Numbered from the stretch's first letter, positions 25,929 to 34,663 are shown. The stretch is 64,000 bases of DNA from Thermoanaerobacter kivui (GCF_000763575.1 NZ_CP009170.1:831501-895500), one strand, 5' to 3'. Notes: generated by a model not told the origin, from the sequence alone. Program-made: numbers and translations.

Positions 25929-26489
25929 TTGAAGAAGAGAGTAATAGTAATAGCATTGGTTGTAATAAGCCTTTTACTCACCGAGGAGCTAAATACCCAT
26001 TATTTTTTAAAAAAAATTTATCCCCTTAAATATAAAGAGTATGTCGTTTACTATTCGAGTGAATATGGCATAGACCCTTATCTTGTTTTTGCAGTGATAA
26101 AAGTTGAAAGCAATTTTAATCCCAATGCAGTATCCAGCAAAAATGCCATAGGGCTCATGCAGATTCTGCCTGAGACTGGAAGCTGGGTTGCTAAAAAGAT
26201 AGGTATAAAGAATTACAAGGAGGACTTGCTCTTTGATCCTAAATATAATATTCAAATAGGAACATGGTATTTATCATATTTGTTAAAAACTTTTGATGGC
26301 AATGTGCAATTAGCTGTTGCGGCTTACAATGGGGGAAGTGGAAATGTGGACAATTGGCTTAAAGATAAAAGATTTTCAAAGGATGGCAAAAAACTCCACA
26401 ATGTTCCATTCCCTGAAACGGACAGGTACATCAAAAAGGTATTGGGAGTTTATAATCTTTATAAAATACTTTACAATCATAATGATTAA
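25929..26489 (+). CDS. membrane-anchored soluble lytic transglycosylase
   Basis: This 186-residue protein has an N-terminal membrane helix (residues 2-20) and an SLT domain: FAVIKVESNFNPNAVSSKNA with the catalytic Glu (about residue 58), GLMQILPETG and AVAAYNGGSGNVDNW. It cleaves the glycan strands of peptidoglycan. A TTG start at 25929 is chosen since CGGAGG is 7 bases upstream; the earlier ATG lies within coaE without a site. It ends the polA-coaE-slt operon. Confidence 0.9.
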   Translation: MKKRVIVIALVVISLLLTEELNTHYFLKKIYPLKYKEYVVYYSSEYGIDPYLVFAVIKVESNFNPNAVSSKNAIGLMQILPETGSWVAKKIGIKNYKEDLLFDPKYNIQIGTWYLSYLLKTFDGNVQLAVAAYNGGSGNVDNWLKDKRFSKDGKKLHNVPFPETDRYIKKVLGVYNLYKILYNHND

Positions 26490-26514
26490 ACTAATACAAA
26501 AATATGCAAAAAAC

Positions 26515-26523
26515 TGATATAAT
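26515..26523 (+). promoter_or_regulatory. extended -10 element at the left edge of the IS607-type element
   Basis: TGATATAAT occurs shortly after the transglycosylase gene. A second one, TGGTATAAT (26589-26597), lies 20 bases before the tnpA start and is the better candidate for tnpA. Confidence 0.4.
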
Positions 26524-26616
26524 AGTATCGTTAGGATAGAAAAATAAAGAAAGGGAGGTAGGTAACAGTTGAAGATAGTCATGCAAAGTGGTATAATTTT
26601 AATTGGGTGATAACAA

Positions 26617-27029
26617 ATGTTACTAAGCATGCAAAAAGTAAAGGAAATGTACTCAATTAGTCGAAGAACACTTATAAACTGGGAAAAGGAAGGATTAATA
26701 ACACCTGTGAGAACTCCAAAAGGCATCAGAAGGTATAAAAAAGAAGATATAGAGGAGTTATTAGGCATGCTGGAAGAAAAACCAAAACCTAAAGTAGTTT
26801 TGTATGCAAGAGTGTCCACAAAGAAACAGGAAGAATATCTTAAGAATCAAATTAGAAGGCTTGAAGAATACGCTAATTCCAAAGGATGGCAGTATGAAGT
26901 CATACATGAGATAGCAAGTGGGGTAAATGAAATAAAGAGCTAGCAGAAGACTTAATAGCAATAGTAACATCTTTCGCAGCAAGAATTTACGGGCAAAGGG
27001 GCAAAAAACATGATAGTGATACAGGCTAA
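26617..27029 (+). pseudogene. tnpA: IS607 tnpA serine recombinase with internal deletion
   Basis: The N-terminal MerR-like helix-turn-helix (VKEMYSISRRTLINWEKEGL) and the start of the resolvase domain with the catalytic serine (VVLYARVSTKKQEE) are intact up to HEIASGVNE. The next residues should form the core of the catalytic domain, but the sequence jumps to KELAEDLIAIVTSFAARIYG, the family's C-terminal block, in another frame (26931 onward, stop 27027-27029). About 70 codons are missing. The recombinase is therefore inactive and the element cannot move on its own. Confidence 0.85.
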
Positions 27030-28446
27030 ACTTATTTTTCTAAATCAACAAGCCAAACAAATAGTATTAGACTTAATGAGAAGATGGTCATCCTGCGTAA
27101 GATACGCATACAAAAGGCTTCTAGAAGGTTATGATAGAAAAACATTAAAAAGAGACCTTCAGGGAATATTTGACTTAAACTCAAGGTATGTAGATGATGC
27201 AATAATGAAAGCAAGGAGTACACTGGAATCTGCGAAAGAACTAGGTAAAAGTCCAAGAAAAGTCATTTTTGGCGGGAAAAAACTGTTTAGAAAACTTCAA
27301 AAACATCATTTAAATGGTAAAGCATATAAAAAATTAAAAATTAGGTGGCAGGAGAAAAGAAAAGGAAATCTCTATTCAAGAGGGGATAAAAGCAAAAAAG
27401 GAAATCTCAACACAAGAATAGAAGTAAGAAAAAACGGCACTTTCTTAAGGATAAATGTAGGGGAAAGAAAATATGTATACGCCAAAATAGAAGCAGGCTA
27501 CAAAAAGAATAAAAAAAGAAAAGAACTCCTGCAGGAAATTGCCCAATCAAACATACCATACTCTGTAGAACTAAAACTCAAAAATGGCAGCATATGCGCC
27601 TATTTTGCCATTGAAGAACAATATCCAGAAATAAAAATAACAAAAGAAAAAGGAATCATAGGAATAGATGTGAACGCATATCCGGACAACATATCATGGG
27701 CAGAAGTAGATGAAAAAGGAAATCTAATAAGCTATGGCAGTATACCAATGCCGGAACTTGCAAGCGGCAATTCAGATAAAAGAGAGTATTTCAGATGGCA
27801 GTATGTTCATGAGATAGTAAAGATAGCAAAAGAAAAAAGAAAAGCAATAGTAATTGAAAAATTAGACATAAAAAACAAAGGAGAAAAAGGAGACTTTTCA
27901 GGCAAAAAGTCAAGGAGAATAAGACATAACTTTAGCTACAAATCCCTTTTAAAAAAGATAAAAATTTTAGCAAAAAAGGAAGGGATAGAAGTAATAGAAG
28001 TCAATCCTTCTTACACCTCAATAATAGGCATGTTAAAATATGCGCCGCAGTACATGATAACAAAAGACATAGCAGCAGCTTACGTAATAGCAAGAAGAGG
28101 ATTAGGCAGAGAAGAAAAGATACCAGACAATTATATAAAGTTTCTTAACGCACTAACTATAGATGAATTAGAAGAATTAAAAAAGCATGTAAAGAAAACA
28201 GTCAGGAACAAGCAGTTGAAGAAAAAACACTTAAAAGAGATAAATAAAGCAATAGAAATTTTACAAAGCCTTGAGAGTGAGCCAGGAAGGGTGCTAAAAC
28301 CTCTGGATGGAACAAGTTTTAGTACCTATGATTTCTGGCAAGTTCTCAAGGCAGCGGTGGTAACTCCACTCTCCCCTGAGAAGGTGCCAAGAGACTTCTC
28401 TGCCCTAAAAAAGCTGTTAATTCAGGGCAAGTGGGGAGACCCATAA
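27010..28446 (+). CDS. tnpB: TnpB-type RNA-guided nuclease of the IS607 element
   Basis: This 478-residue TnpB/OrfB protein keeps all three RuvC blocks: GIIGIDVNAYPDNISW (Asp, about residue 217), AIVIEKLDIKNKG (Glu, about 282) and MITKDIAAAYVIARRG (Asp, about 357). The CxxC zinc finger usually found between the second and third blocks is absent, and an extended lysine-rich C-terminal region follows. TnpB proteins are guided by an RNA from the element's right end to cut the empty donor site. Unlike tnpA it shows no damage. The ATG has no clear ribosome-binding site but overlaps the tnpA end, suggesting coupling. Confidence 0.85.
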   Translation: MIVIQAKLIFLNQQAKQIVLDLMRRWSSCVRYAYKRLLEGYDRKTLKRDLQGIFDLNSRYVDDAIMKARSTLESAKELGKSPRKVIFGGKKLFRKLQKHHLNGKAYKKLKIRWQEKRKGNLYSRGDKSKKGNLNTRIEVRKNGTFLRINVGERKYVYAKIEAGYKKNKKRKELLQEIAQSNIPYSVELKLKNGSICAYFAIEEQYPEIKITKEKGIIGIDVNAYPDNISWAEVDEKGNLISYGSIPMPELASGNSDKREYFRWQYVHEIVKIAKEKRKAIVIEKLDIKNKGEKGDFSGKKSRRIRHNFSYKSLLKKIKILAKKEGIEVIEVNPSYTSIIGMLKYAPQYMITKDIAAAYVIARRGLGREEKIPDNYIKFLNALTIDELEELKKHVKKTVRNKQLKKKHLKEINKAIEILQSLESEPGRVLKPLDGTSFSTYDFWQVLKAAVVTPLSPEKVPRDFSALKKLLIQGKWGDP

Positions 28447-28575
28447 AGGCGTGAGTCCCTGCTTCTTGGGGCAGGGGCTATGGCTTTCCCAAATACCGCC
28501 TGCTGGGGCTGGGAAAGCCTGAAGGGCGGACTACAAATACCCCAGCTGCCCAAACTGCACAGTTTTGCACAATTT
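28400..28575 (+). ncRNA. putative right-end guide RNA (omega/re-RNA) of TnpB
   Basis: The GC-rich end of the element can fold into CCCTGC/GCAGGG (28457-28475) and the 10-bp hairpin GGCTTTCCCA (28482-28491) with TGGGAAAGCC (28510-28519). Known TnpB guide RNAs overlap the 3' end of tnpB and reach the element border, which fits. Length and ends are not determined. Confidence 0.5.
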
Positions 28576-28592
28576 GGGTAACCAGGACACAG

Positions 28593-29627
28593 ATGAAACC
28601 GTTAAAATACTTAAAAGACTTAAAAGAAGTAAAAGTTGAAAGGGATAGGGAGTTCTTTTCTGCTACTCACGAAGAGATTAAAAATGCTTGGACTACTGAT
28701 GTGTATTTTTTGCGCACCCAAGATATTTTGTCACATCTTGGGATACAGGACAAAGTGGTGACGGCAGAAATATTTGCAAGGGAAAAAGGAGTTTTTGCGG
28801 GTTTACCCGAAGTGATGAGTTTGCTTAAAGATAAAAAAGTGGAGGTGTGGTCTTTAGAAGAAGGAGACACTTTTGAGGTAAAAGAAACTGTAATGAGAAT
28901 AAAAGGTCCCTACAGCGAATTTGGAGTTTATGAGACAGCTATATTAGGAATTCTTGCTAGTTCCTCAGGTTGGGCTACTGCTGCCAGGGAACTTAAAGAG
29001 GTGGCGAAGGATAAGCCGGTTTTGTGCTTTGGAGCAAGGCATGTGCATCCAGCGGTAGCTCCTGTCATGGAAAGAGCAGCTTTGGTGGGTGGGGCAGATG
29101 ATGCCAGCTGCATCCTTGGCGCAAAGCTTATGAGAAAAGACCCTAAAGGGACAGTCCCTCATGCCGCATTTCTAATTGCAGGAGATACTTTAGAGGTGGC
29201 AAGGGCTTACAGAGATATAACGGCTCAGGATGAAAAAATAACTATTTTAGTTGATACTTTTAAAGACGAAGTGGAAGAAGCTTTAAGAGTGGCTGAATTT
29301 TTGGGTGATAGGTTATATGGAGTAAGACTTGATACTCCTTCAGAAAGAGGAGGAGTTACTCCCAGTTTGGTTTATGAACTAAGACAAAGGCTTAATCAGA
29401 AGGGATTTACAAATGTAAAAATTATAGTTTCGGGTGGTCTGACACCTGAAAGGGTTGCAGAACTTTCTGAAAGTGGCGCAGATGCTTTTGGTGTTGGAAG
29501 TTACATATCTGATGCACAACCTATTGATATGACAATGGACATTAAAGAAGTAGAAGGAAAACCTATTGCTAAGCGAGGAAGAATTCCTGGAATTATCGAA
29601 AATAAAAAATTGAAAAAGATAAAATAG
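28593..29627 (+). CDS. nicotinate phosphoribosyltransferase
   Basis: This 344-residue enzyme joins nicotinate and phosphoribosyl pyrophosphate to nicotinate mononucleotide in NAD salvage. Typical blocks are TTDVYFLRTQDIL near residue 34, FGARHVHPAVAP near 150 (active-site His region), GGADDASCILGAKL, LVDTFKDEVEEAL and VSGGLTPERVAELSESGADAFGVGSYI (phosphate-binding). It is the shorter clostridial/archaeal class. The start codon is only about 15-60 bases from the right end of the IS607 element, so its original upstream region has probably been replaced; the remaining site (CCAGGA) is weak. Confidence 0.9.
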   Translation: MKPLKYLKDLKEVKVERDREFFSATHEEIKNAWTTDVYFLRTQDILSHLGIQDKVVTAEIFAREKGVFAGLPEVMSLLKDKKVEVWSLEEGDTFEVKETVMRIKGPYSEFGVYETAILGILASSSGWATAARELKEVAKDKPVLCFGARHVHPAVAPVMERAALVGGADDASCILGAKLMRKDPKGTVPHAAFLIAGDTLEVARAYRDITAQDEKITILVDTFKDEVEEALRVAEFLGDRLYGVRLDTPSERGGVTPSLVYELRQRLNQKGFTNVKIIVSGGLTPERVAELSESGADAFGVGSYISDAQPIDMTMDIKEVEGKPIAKRGRIPGIIENKKLKKIK

Positions 29628-29646
29628 TTTTCGGAGATGATAGTTA

Positions 29647-31230
29647 ATGAGAAAATTTATTATATTATCTTTCATTTTGATGTTTATTTTTACAGGATAC
29701 AAAACTACTCCGCAAAATATGGTAAATTTACCTCAAGCATCTGAGGACAAAACTAAGATTGAAGAAGAAAAGCCAGTAGAGGGTGGCACTTTAAGAATAA
29801 ATATCACTTCTTTTGATGCATTAAATCCTTTTTTAAATGACAATGAACGAGTAAGACAAATGTTGAATTTGTCATTGGAAGGATTAGTTACCTTGGATAA
29901 AACTTTAAAGCCTGTTCCTCAATTAGCAGAAAACTGGCAGATAAATGGACTTAATATAAAATTTTATTTAAAAAAGAATGTTAAATGGCAGGATGGAGTA
30001 AGTTTTACAGCTAATGATGTAAAATTTACTTTTGATTCTTTTAAAAATAAGGATGTAAAAAGTCCTTATAGGGATATTCTCATTAACTATCTCTCCTCTT
30101 ATAAGACAAATGGTGATTATGAATTTGAAGTTGTTTTAAATAAACCTGTTGCAAATCCAATAGCTTTGTTTACTTTTCCTATTCTAGCTGAGCACCAATA
30201 TAAAGGTAAGGAAGATATTTTAAATAAAGATATTGTACCTATTGGTACAGGACCCTATAAGATATCTTCTTACAGCGTTGGCAGAGAAGTTATTTTTGAA
30301 AGAAATCCTTATTATAGAGGTGACAAACCTTATATAGATAGTATAGTATTTAAAATTGTGCCTAATGAAAATGCTATGATAACATCTTTTCAAAGCAAAG
30401 AAGCAGATTTTACTTTTTTAAATGACATAGACTGGGATAAGTATAAAGAACTTTCAAATGTAAATATTTACAAATATATTATGCAAGATTATGTATTTAT
30501 GGCTCCTAATTATCAAAATCCAGCTTTGAAAGATTCAAATGTCAGGAAAGCGATGTGTTATGGAATAGATGTTGACAAAATTTTGAAAGAAGTATATTTT
30601 AGTCATGGGTTAAAGTCATGTATTCCGGTTCGTCCTGATTCATGGCTTTATAGCAATAAAATAGTATCTCATAATTACGATATAAAAGAGGCAAATAAAA
30701 TATTAGAGGAAAGTGGTTGGAATTTAGTTAAAGGGATAAGGAGCAATGGAACTTATCAGCTCAAATTTGATTTGCTGGTAAATGCAAATAATCCATATTT
30801 GATTAAAGTTGCTCAAATTATAAAGAATAATTTAAAAGATGTAGGAATTGAAATAAACATTGTACCAAAAGATTGGGGCAATTTACTAAGTTCTGTATAT
30901 TCGGGTAAATTTGATTTGGTGTTAATGGAGTGGAATTTAAGTTATAATCAAGATATGTCTACATTGTTTATGACAAAAGGCAAAGACAATTTTATGGGTT
31001 ATAGTAATTCTAAAGTTGATGAAATATATAGTAGAATTTTTTATGATTCAGAAGAGAATTCTTTAAAAACAGATTATCAGGCTTTGGAACAAGTTTTTTT
31101 AGAGGAACAACCCATAATTGGCCTTTTCTATATTGAAGGAGCAGTTATGGCATATGACAATGTAAAAGTTGTGGACCCTACTGGTTTTGATGTTTTTTAT
31201 AATATAGAAAAATGGTATATAAAAAAGTAG
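29647..31230 (+). CDS. oligopeptide-type ABC transporter substrate-binding protein
   Basis: This 527-residue extracellular protein belongs to the SBP_bac_5 (OppA/DppA) family; GGTLRINITSFDALNPFLND, LKFDLLVNANNPYLIKVAQI and VLMEWNLSYNQDMSTLF follow the family pattern. It has a lipoprotein-like signal (residues 1-20), but the expected lipobox cysteine is tyrosine (IFTGY, codon TAC). No permease or ATPase gene is next to it, so it is an orphan binding protein. A 17-base gap separates it from the nicotinate phosphoribosyltransferase gene. Confidence 0.88.
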   Translation: MRKFIILSFILMFIFTGYKTTPQNMVNLPQASEDKTKIEEEKPVEGGTLRINITSFDALNPFLNDNERVRQMLNLSLEGLVTLDKTLKPVPQLAENWQINGLNIKFYLKKNVKWQDGVSFTANDVKFTFDSFKNKDVKSPYRDILINYLSSYKTNGDYEFEVVLNKPVANPIALFTFPILAEHQYKGKEDILNKDIVPIGTGPYKISSYSVGREVIFERNPYYRGDKPYIDSIVFKIVPNENAMITSFQSKEADFTFLNDIDWDKYKELSNVNIYKYIMQDYVFMAPNYQNPALKDSNVRKAMCYGIDVDKILKEVYFSHGLKSCIPVRPDSWLYSNKIVSHNYDIKEANKILEESGWNLVKGIRSNGTYQLKFDLLVNANNPYLIKVAQIIKNNLKDVGIEINIVPKDWGNLLSSVYSGKFDLVLMEWNLSYNQDMSTLFMTKGKDNFMGYSNSKVDEIYSRIFYDSEENSLKTDYQALEQVFLEEQPIIGLFYIEGAVMAYDNVKVVDPTGFDVFYNIEKWYIKK

Positions 31231-31341
31231 TGTAAAATTATCGTAGAATTTAAAGAAAAACAAGCATACCGTAAAAACTTTGATTGAAGATATTTCAAGG
31301 GTTGTCGCTGAAAATTATCCTACAGTATTTTGACACCATCC
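31227..31341. mobile_element. short remnant with IS256-like inverted ends
   Basis: The left end GTAGTGTAAAATTATCGTAG (31227) and the right end, GGATGGTGTCAAAATACTGT read from 31341 on the minus strand, resemble the ends seen at 5916 and 4326. ATAAAAAA flanks both sides (31219-31226, 31342-31349), a possible 8-bp target duplication in AT-rich sequence. Only about 115 bp remain, with no gene. Confidence 0.4.
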
Positions 31342-31356
31342 ATAAAAAAATAGCTA

Positions 31357-31385
31357 TTGACACTGACTTAAAAAGATTATATAAT
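31357..31385 (+). promoter_or_regulatory. consensus promoter of tRNA-Leu
   Basis: TTGACA (31357-31362), 17 bases, TATAAT (31380-31385): a perfect sigma-A promoter 28 bases before the tRNA. Confidence 0.85.
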
Positions 31386-31413
31386 TCATAGTGTGACGAA
31401 ATTAAAAAAGCGT

Positions 31414-31498
31414 GCGGTGGTGGCGGAACTGGCAGACGCGTACGTTTGAGGGGCGTATGGGGTTTCCCGTGTGGGTTCAAGTCCCACCCTCCGCACCA
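31414..31498 (+). tRNA. tRNA-Leu (anticodon GAG)
   Basis: The 85-base class II tRNA includes an encoded CCA end. The anticodon stem TACGT/GCGTA encloses TTGAGGG, giving anticodon GAG, which reads CUU/CUC leucine codons. The D stem is GCG/CGC, the long variable arm is TGGGGTTTCCCG, the T stem GTGGG/CCCAC encloses TTCAAGT, and the discriminator base is A73. The acceptor stem GCGGTGG/CCTCCGC has one T-T mismatch at pair 5:68. Confidence 0.95.
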
Positions 31499-31506
31499 TA
31501 AAAGAG

Positions 31507-31536
31507 AAAAGAGGCGTTAAGCCTTTTATTTTTTTG
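31507..31536 (+). terminator. terminator of tRNA-Leu
   Basis: AAAAGAGGC, loop GTTAA, GCCTTTT, then ATTTTTTT. Confidence 0.75.
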
Positions 31537-31610
31537 TCACACAAATTATTAATTTTTTATAAAATATATTAAAAAAAGATCAAAAAATTTAAGAAAATGT
31601 AATGTAAACA

Positions 31611-31639
31611 TTGACTTTGACTGTAGGATATGATAAGAT
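31611..31639 (+). promoter_or_regulatory. promoter of the c-di-AMP riboswitch/NlpC transcript
   Basis: TTGACT (31611-31616), 17 bases, TAAGAT (31634-31639). Confidence 0.55.
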
Positions 31640-31663
31640 AAGACAAAAGGACAAAATATGCAA

Positions 31664-31777
31664 TCTTGCCGAATCCGAAAGGTACGGAGGAACCGCTTTT
31701 TGGGGTTAATCTGTAGCTTTAAGCTGCAGTAGGGATACCTTCTGTCCCGCACCCGACAGCTAACTCCGGAGGCAATA
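31664..31777 (+). ncRNA. c-di-AMP (ydaO/yuaA) riboswitch
   Basis: The leader has the ydaO-yuaA core: P1 TTGCC (31666-31670) with GGCAA (31771-31775), GAATCCG..GGAGGAACCG, TGGGGTTAATC, GTAGGGATAC and the CCCGACAGCTAACTCCG block. This class binds c-di-AMP and normally switches genes off. No intrinsic terminator lies between the aptamer and the GTG 20 bases later; the ribosome site follows P1 directly, so control may act on translation. The downstream NlpC/P60 hydrolase is a classic target. Confidence 0.9.
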
Positions 31778-31794
31778 AAGGAAGGAGATTTGCA

Positions 31795-32718
31795 GTGGAT
31801 CAGCGAATAGGAAAGATGATTTTTGGAATTTCTGTGTTTGGTGCGACGCTGATTGGTAGCTCTTTTTTGAACCCAGCGTTTGCGGAAGGATTGGGAGTTG
31901 GAAAGATTACAGGCAATTATGTAAATGTGCGGACTCAAGGAAGCTTATCAGGAAGTGTCATTGCCCGCTTAAATTGGAATGACACAGTGACTGTGTTAGA
32001 TAAGGAAAACGGGTGGTACAAGATAAAGCTTTCTGATGGAAGAGAAGGATGGGTTTTTGGTGAATATTTATCCGTAAGAAATTCTTCTAATGTCTCAAGA
32101 GGAGATTCGGAAAAAGCAGCAAGTGTTGGTATAGTGACAGGTAGTTATGTAAATGTGCGAAGTGAAGGAAGTTTATCAGGGAGTATCATAACACAGCTTA
32201 ACAAGAATACTACAGTAAACGTGTTGGATAAGCAAAACGGATGGTACAAGATAAAGCTTTCTGATGGAAGAGAAGGATGGGTTTTTGGCGAGTATTTGTC
32301 TGTGAGAAGTTCTTCAAATACCTCAAGGGGCGAAGTAGATAGAAGTCTTGTAGATAAATTGATAGATTTTGCTAAGTCTTTTGTGGGGACTCCCTATGTA
32401 TACGGAGGTGCAACTCCCAAAGGATTTGATTGTTCTGGCTTTGTTCAATACGTTTTTAAAAATTATGGCTTTGATTTGCCAAGGACGGCAAATGAACAGG
32501 CTACTGTGGGAGAGAAAGTGAGTTATGACAGTCTTGTGCGGGGAGATTTGGTGTTTTTTACGACGTTGGGGAGTAGTGTCATAAATCATGTGGGAATATA
32601 TATAGGCAATGGAGAGTTTATAAACAGTTCTTCTGGCAGAGGGAAGGTCATAATAAGTCCTTTAGATGAAGGGTACTATAAAGAGCACTATGTTACAGCA
32701 AGAAGGATTATAAAATGA
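31795..32718 (+). CDS. secreted NlpC/P60 peptidoglycan endopeptidase with two SH3b domains
   Basis: This 307-residue cell-wall hydrolase has a signal peptide (residues 1-31, ending PAFA), two nearly identical SH3b repeats (about 36-96 and 112-172; YVNVRTQGSLSG / YVNVRSEGSLSG, each ending GWVFGEYLSVR) and an NlpC/P60 domain with catalytic Cys in GFDCSGFVQYVF (about 212) and His in NHVGIYIGNGEF (about 263). It cuts peptide cross-links in peptidoglycan. A GTG start follows AAGGAAGGAG. The c-di-AMP riboswitch just upstream ties its expression to turgor/second-messenger level. Confidence 0.93.
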   Translation: MDQRIGKMIFGISVFGATLIGSSFLNPAFAEGLGVGKITGNYVNVRTQGSLSGSVIARLNWNDTVTVLDKENGWYKIKLSDGREGWVFGEYLSVRNSSNVSRGDSEKAASVGIVTGSYVNVRSEGSLSGSIITQLNKNTTVNVLDKQNGWYKIKLSDGREGWVFGEYLSVRSSSNTSRGEVDRSLVDKLIDFAKSFVGTPYVYGGATPKGFDCSGFVQYVFKNYGFDLPRTANEQATVGEKVSYDSLVRGDLVFFTTLGSSVINHVGIYIGNGEFINSSSGRGKVIISPLDEGYYKEHYVTARRIIK

Positions 32719-32726
32719 CCTATGAT

Positions 32727-32758
32727 AAAAAGAGTACTCGAAAGAGTGCTCTTTTTTT
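32727..32758 (+). terminator. terminator of the NlpC/P60 gene
   Basis: AGAGTACTC (32731-32739), loop GAAA, GAGTGCTCT (32744-32752) with one G-T pair, then TTTTTT. Confidence 0.85.
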
Positions 32759-32761
32759 ATA

Positions 32762-32790
32762 TTGACTATTTTTATTCCTTGAGATATTAT
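32762..32790 (+). promoter_or_regulatory. promoter of typA
   Basis: TTGACT (32762-32767), 17 bases, TATTAT (32785-32790). The transcript would start about 40 bases before the ATG at 32839, supporting that start. Confidence 0.55.
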
Positions 32791-32838
32791 ATAATACTGT
32801 ATACGCGATATAGCCTATTTTATGGAAGGAGATACCTT

Positions 32839-34662
32839 ATGAAATTTGTAAGAGAAGATGTAAGAAATATAGCCATTATTGCTCATGTTGATCATGGAAA
32901 AACTACTTTGGTTGATGCTATGCTTAAACAAAGCGGTATTTTTAGGTCAAATGAAAAAGTTGAGGAAAGGATTTTGGATTTTAACGATTTAGAAAGAGAA
33001 AGAGGAATAACGATTCTTGCAAAAAATACCGCTATACGATATAAAGATGTGAAAATAAATATAGTGGATACCCCAGGACATGCGGATTTTAGCGGTGAAG
33101 TAGAGCGAGTATTAAAAATGGTAGATGGGGTACTTTTGTTGGTGGATTCTTTTGAAGGACCTATGCCACAGACCCGTTTTGTATTAAGTAAAGCATTGGA
33201 ACTGGATCTAAAACCTATAGTTGTCATAAATAAAATTGATAGGCCTGATGCAAGGCCTCAGGAGGTTATTGACGAAGTTTTAGATCTATTTATTGAATTA
33301 GGAGCAAATGATGACCAAATTGATTTCCCTGTTGTCTACACCTCTGCAAAAGAAGGTATAGCAAAATTAAGTTTAGAAGAAGAGTCTCATGACTTGAGAC
33401 CTCTTTTTGATACGATTTTAGACTATATTCCTGCACCAATAGGAGATGTTGAAGCACCATTACAACTTATAGTGACTACTTTAGATTATGATGATTACAT
33501 TGGGAGAATTGCCATTGGAAAAGTAGTTAGAGGAAAAATAATTTCAGGGGAAGAAGCGGCCATATGTAAAAGAGATGGGTCAATACAAAAAGTTCACATA
33601 AATAATCTATATCAGTTTGAAGGACTAAAAAGAGTGCAAGTAGAAGAAGCAAGTTTAGGAGATATTGTGGCAGTTTCAGGCATAAGCGATATTGAGATTG
33701 GAGAGACCATTGCAGATAGGGATAATCCTGAAGCGGTAGACTTTGTTCGAATAGAAGAGCCTACAGTTTCTATGACTTTTAGTGTAAATACCAGTCCTTT
33801 TGCTGGAACTGAAGGTAAATACGTTACTTCAAGACATTTAAGAGAAAGGCTTTTTAAAGAGCTAGAGACAAACGTAGCATTGCGAGTTGAAGAAACAGAT
33901 TCTACTGATTCTTTTAAGGTGTCTGGAAGAGGAGAGCTGCATCTTTCTATTTTAATTGAGACTATGAGACGGGAAGGGTATGAATTACAGGTTTCTAAGC
34001 CTACAGTGATTTTTAAAGAAGTAAATGGAGTAAAAATGGAACCTATTGAACTTTTGACAATAGATATTCCTGAAGAATATATGGGAGTTGTAATGGAAAA
34101 ATTAGGACCGAGAAAAGCTGAATTGATGGATATGCACACATTAAAGCCAGGAACTATAAGGCTTAAGTTTAAAATACCTACACGAGGCTTAATAGGGTAT
34201 CGGTCTGAATTTTTAACAGATACAAAAGGAAATGGCATAATGACCTCTGTCTTTTATGATTATGAACCTTACAAAGGAGACATTCCTTCTCGTACGAGAG
34301 GCGCTCTTGTAGCTTTTGAGACGGGGGTTGCGACAACTTATGGCCTTTACAATGCTCAAGAGAGAGGGACACTTTTTATAGAGCCAGGTACAAAAGTGTA
34401 TGAAGGGATGGTTGTGGGAGTTAATTCAAGAAGTGGAGATATTGAGGTCAATGTATGTAAGAAAAAACATGTGACAAATTTAAGGTCTGCAACGGCGGAT
34501 GAGGCTTTGAGGCTATCTCCTGTAAAAAAGATGTCCTTAGAAGAAGCATTAGAGTTTATAGATAATGATGAATTAGTGGAAGTTACTCCTCAAAGCATTA
34601 GAATACGAAAAAAGATTTTGGATTCACAACAAAGATATAAAAATGCAAAATATAACAAATAG
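32839..34662 (+). CDS. typA: translational GTPase TypA/BipA
   Basis: This 607-residue ribosome-associated GTPase acts in ribosome assembly and stress adaptation. The G domain has [11 protein letters not shown] (G1, about residue 16), RGITI (G2), DTPGHADF (G3) and NKIDRPDA (G4); domain II, domains III/V and the BipA-specific C-terminal domain ([21 protein letters not shown]) follow. Length matches the family. The ATG at 32839 is chosen for its GGAAGGAG site and because the promoter lies just upstream. Confidence 0.96.
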   Translation: MKFVREDVRNIAIIAHVDHGKTTLVDAMLKQSGIFRSNEKVEERILDFNDLERERGITILAKNTAIRYKDVKINIVDTPGHADFSGEVERVLKMVDGVLLLVDSFEGPMPQTRFVLSKALELDLKPIVVINKIDRPDARPQEVIDEVLDLFIELGANDDQIDFPVVYTSAKEGIAKLSLEEESHDLRPLFDTILDYIPAPIGDVEAPLQLIVTTLDYDDYIGRIAIGKVVRGKIISGEEAAICKRDGSIQKVHINNLYQFEGLKRVQVEEASLGDIVAVSGISDIEIGETIADRDNPEAVDFVRIEEPTVSMTFSVNTSPFAGTEGKYVTSRHLRERLFKELETNVALRVEETDSTDSFKVSGRGELHLSILIETMRREGYELQVSKPTVIFKEVNGVKMEPIELLTIDIPEEYMGVVMEKLGPRKAELMDMHTLKPGTIRLKFKIPTRGLIGYRSEFLTDTKGNGIMTSVFYDYEPYKGDIPSRTRGALVAFETGVATTYGLYNAQERGTLFIEPGTKVYEGMVVGVNSRSGDIEVNVCKKKHVTNLRSATADEALRLSPVKKMSLEEALEFIDNDELVEVTPQSIRIRKKILDSQQRYKNAKYNK

Positions 34663-34663
34663 G

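Larger units (their letters stand above)
26560..28580 (+). mobile_element. IS607-family insertion element
   Basis: The element carries a serine-recombinase tnpA (damaged) followed by tnpB and a structured right end, the IS607 gene order. IS607 elements lack terminal inverted repeats and target duplications, so the borders are only approximate. The right border lies between the GC-rich hairpins (28457-28530) and the nicotinate phosphoribosyltransferase start at 28593. It separates the polA-coaE-slt operon from that gene. Confidence 0.75.
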
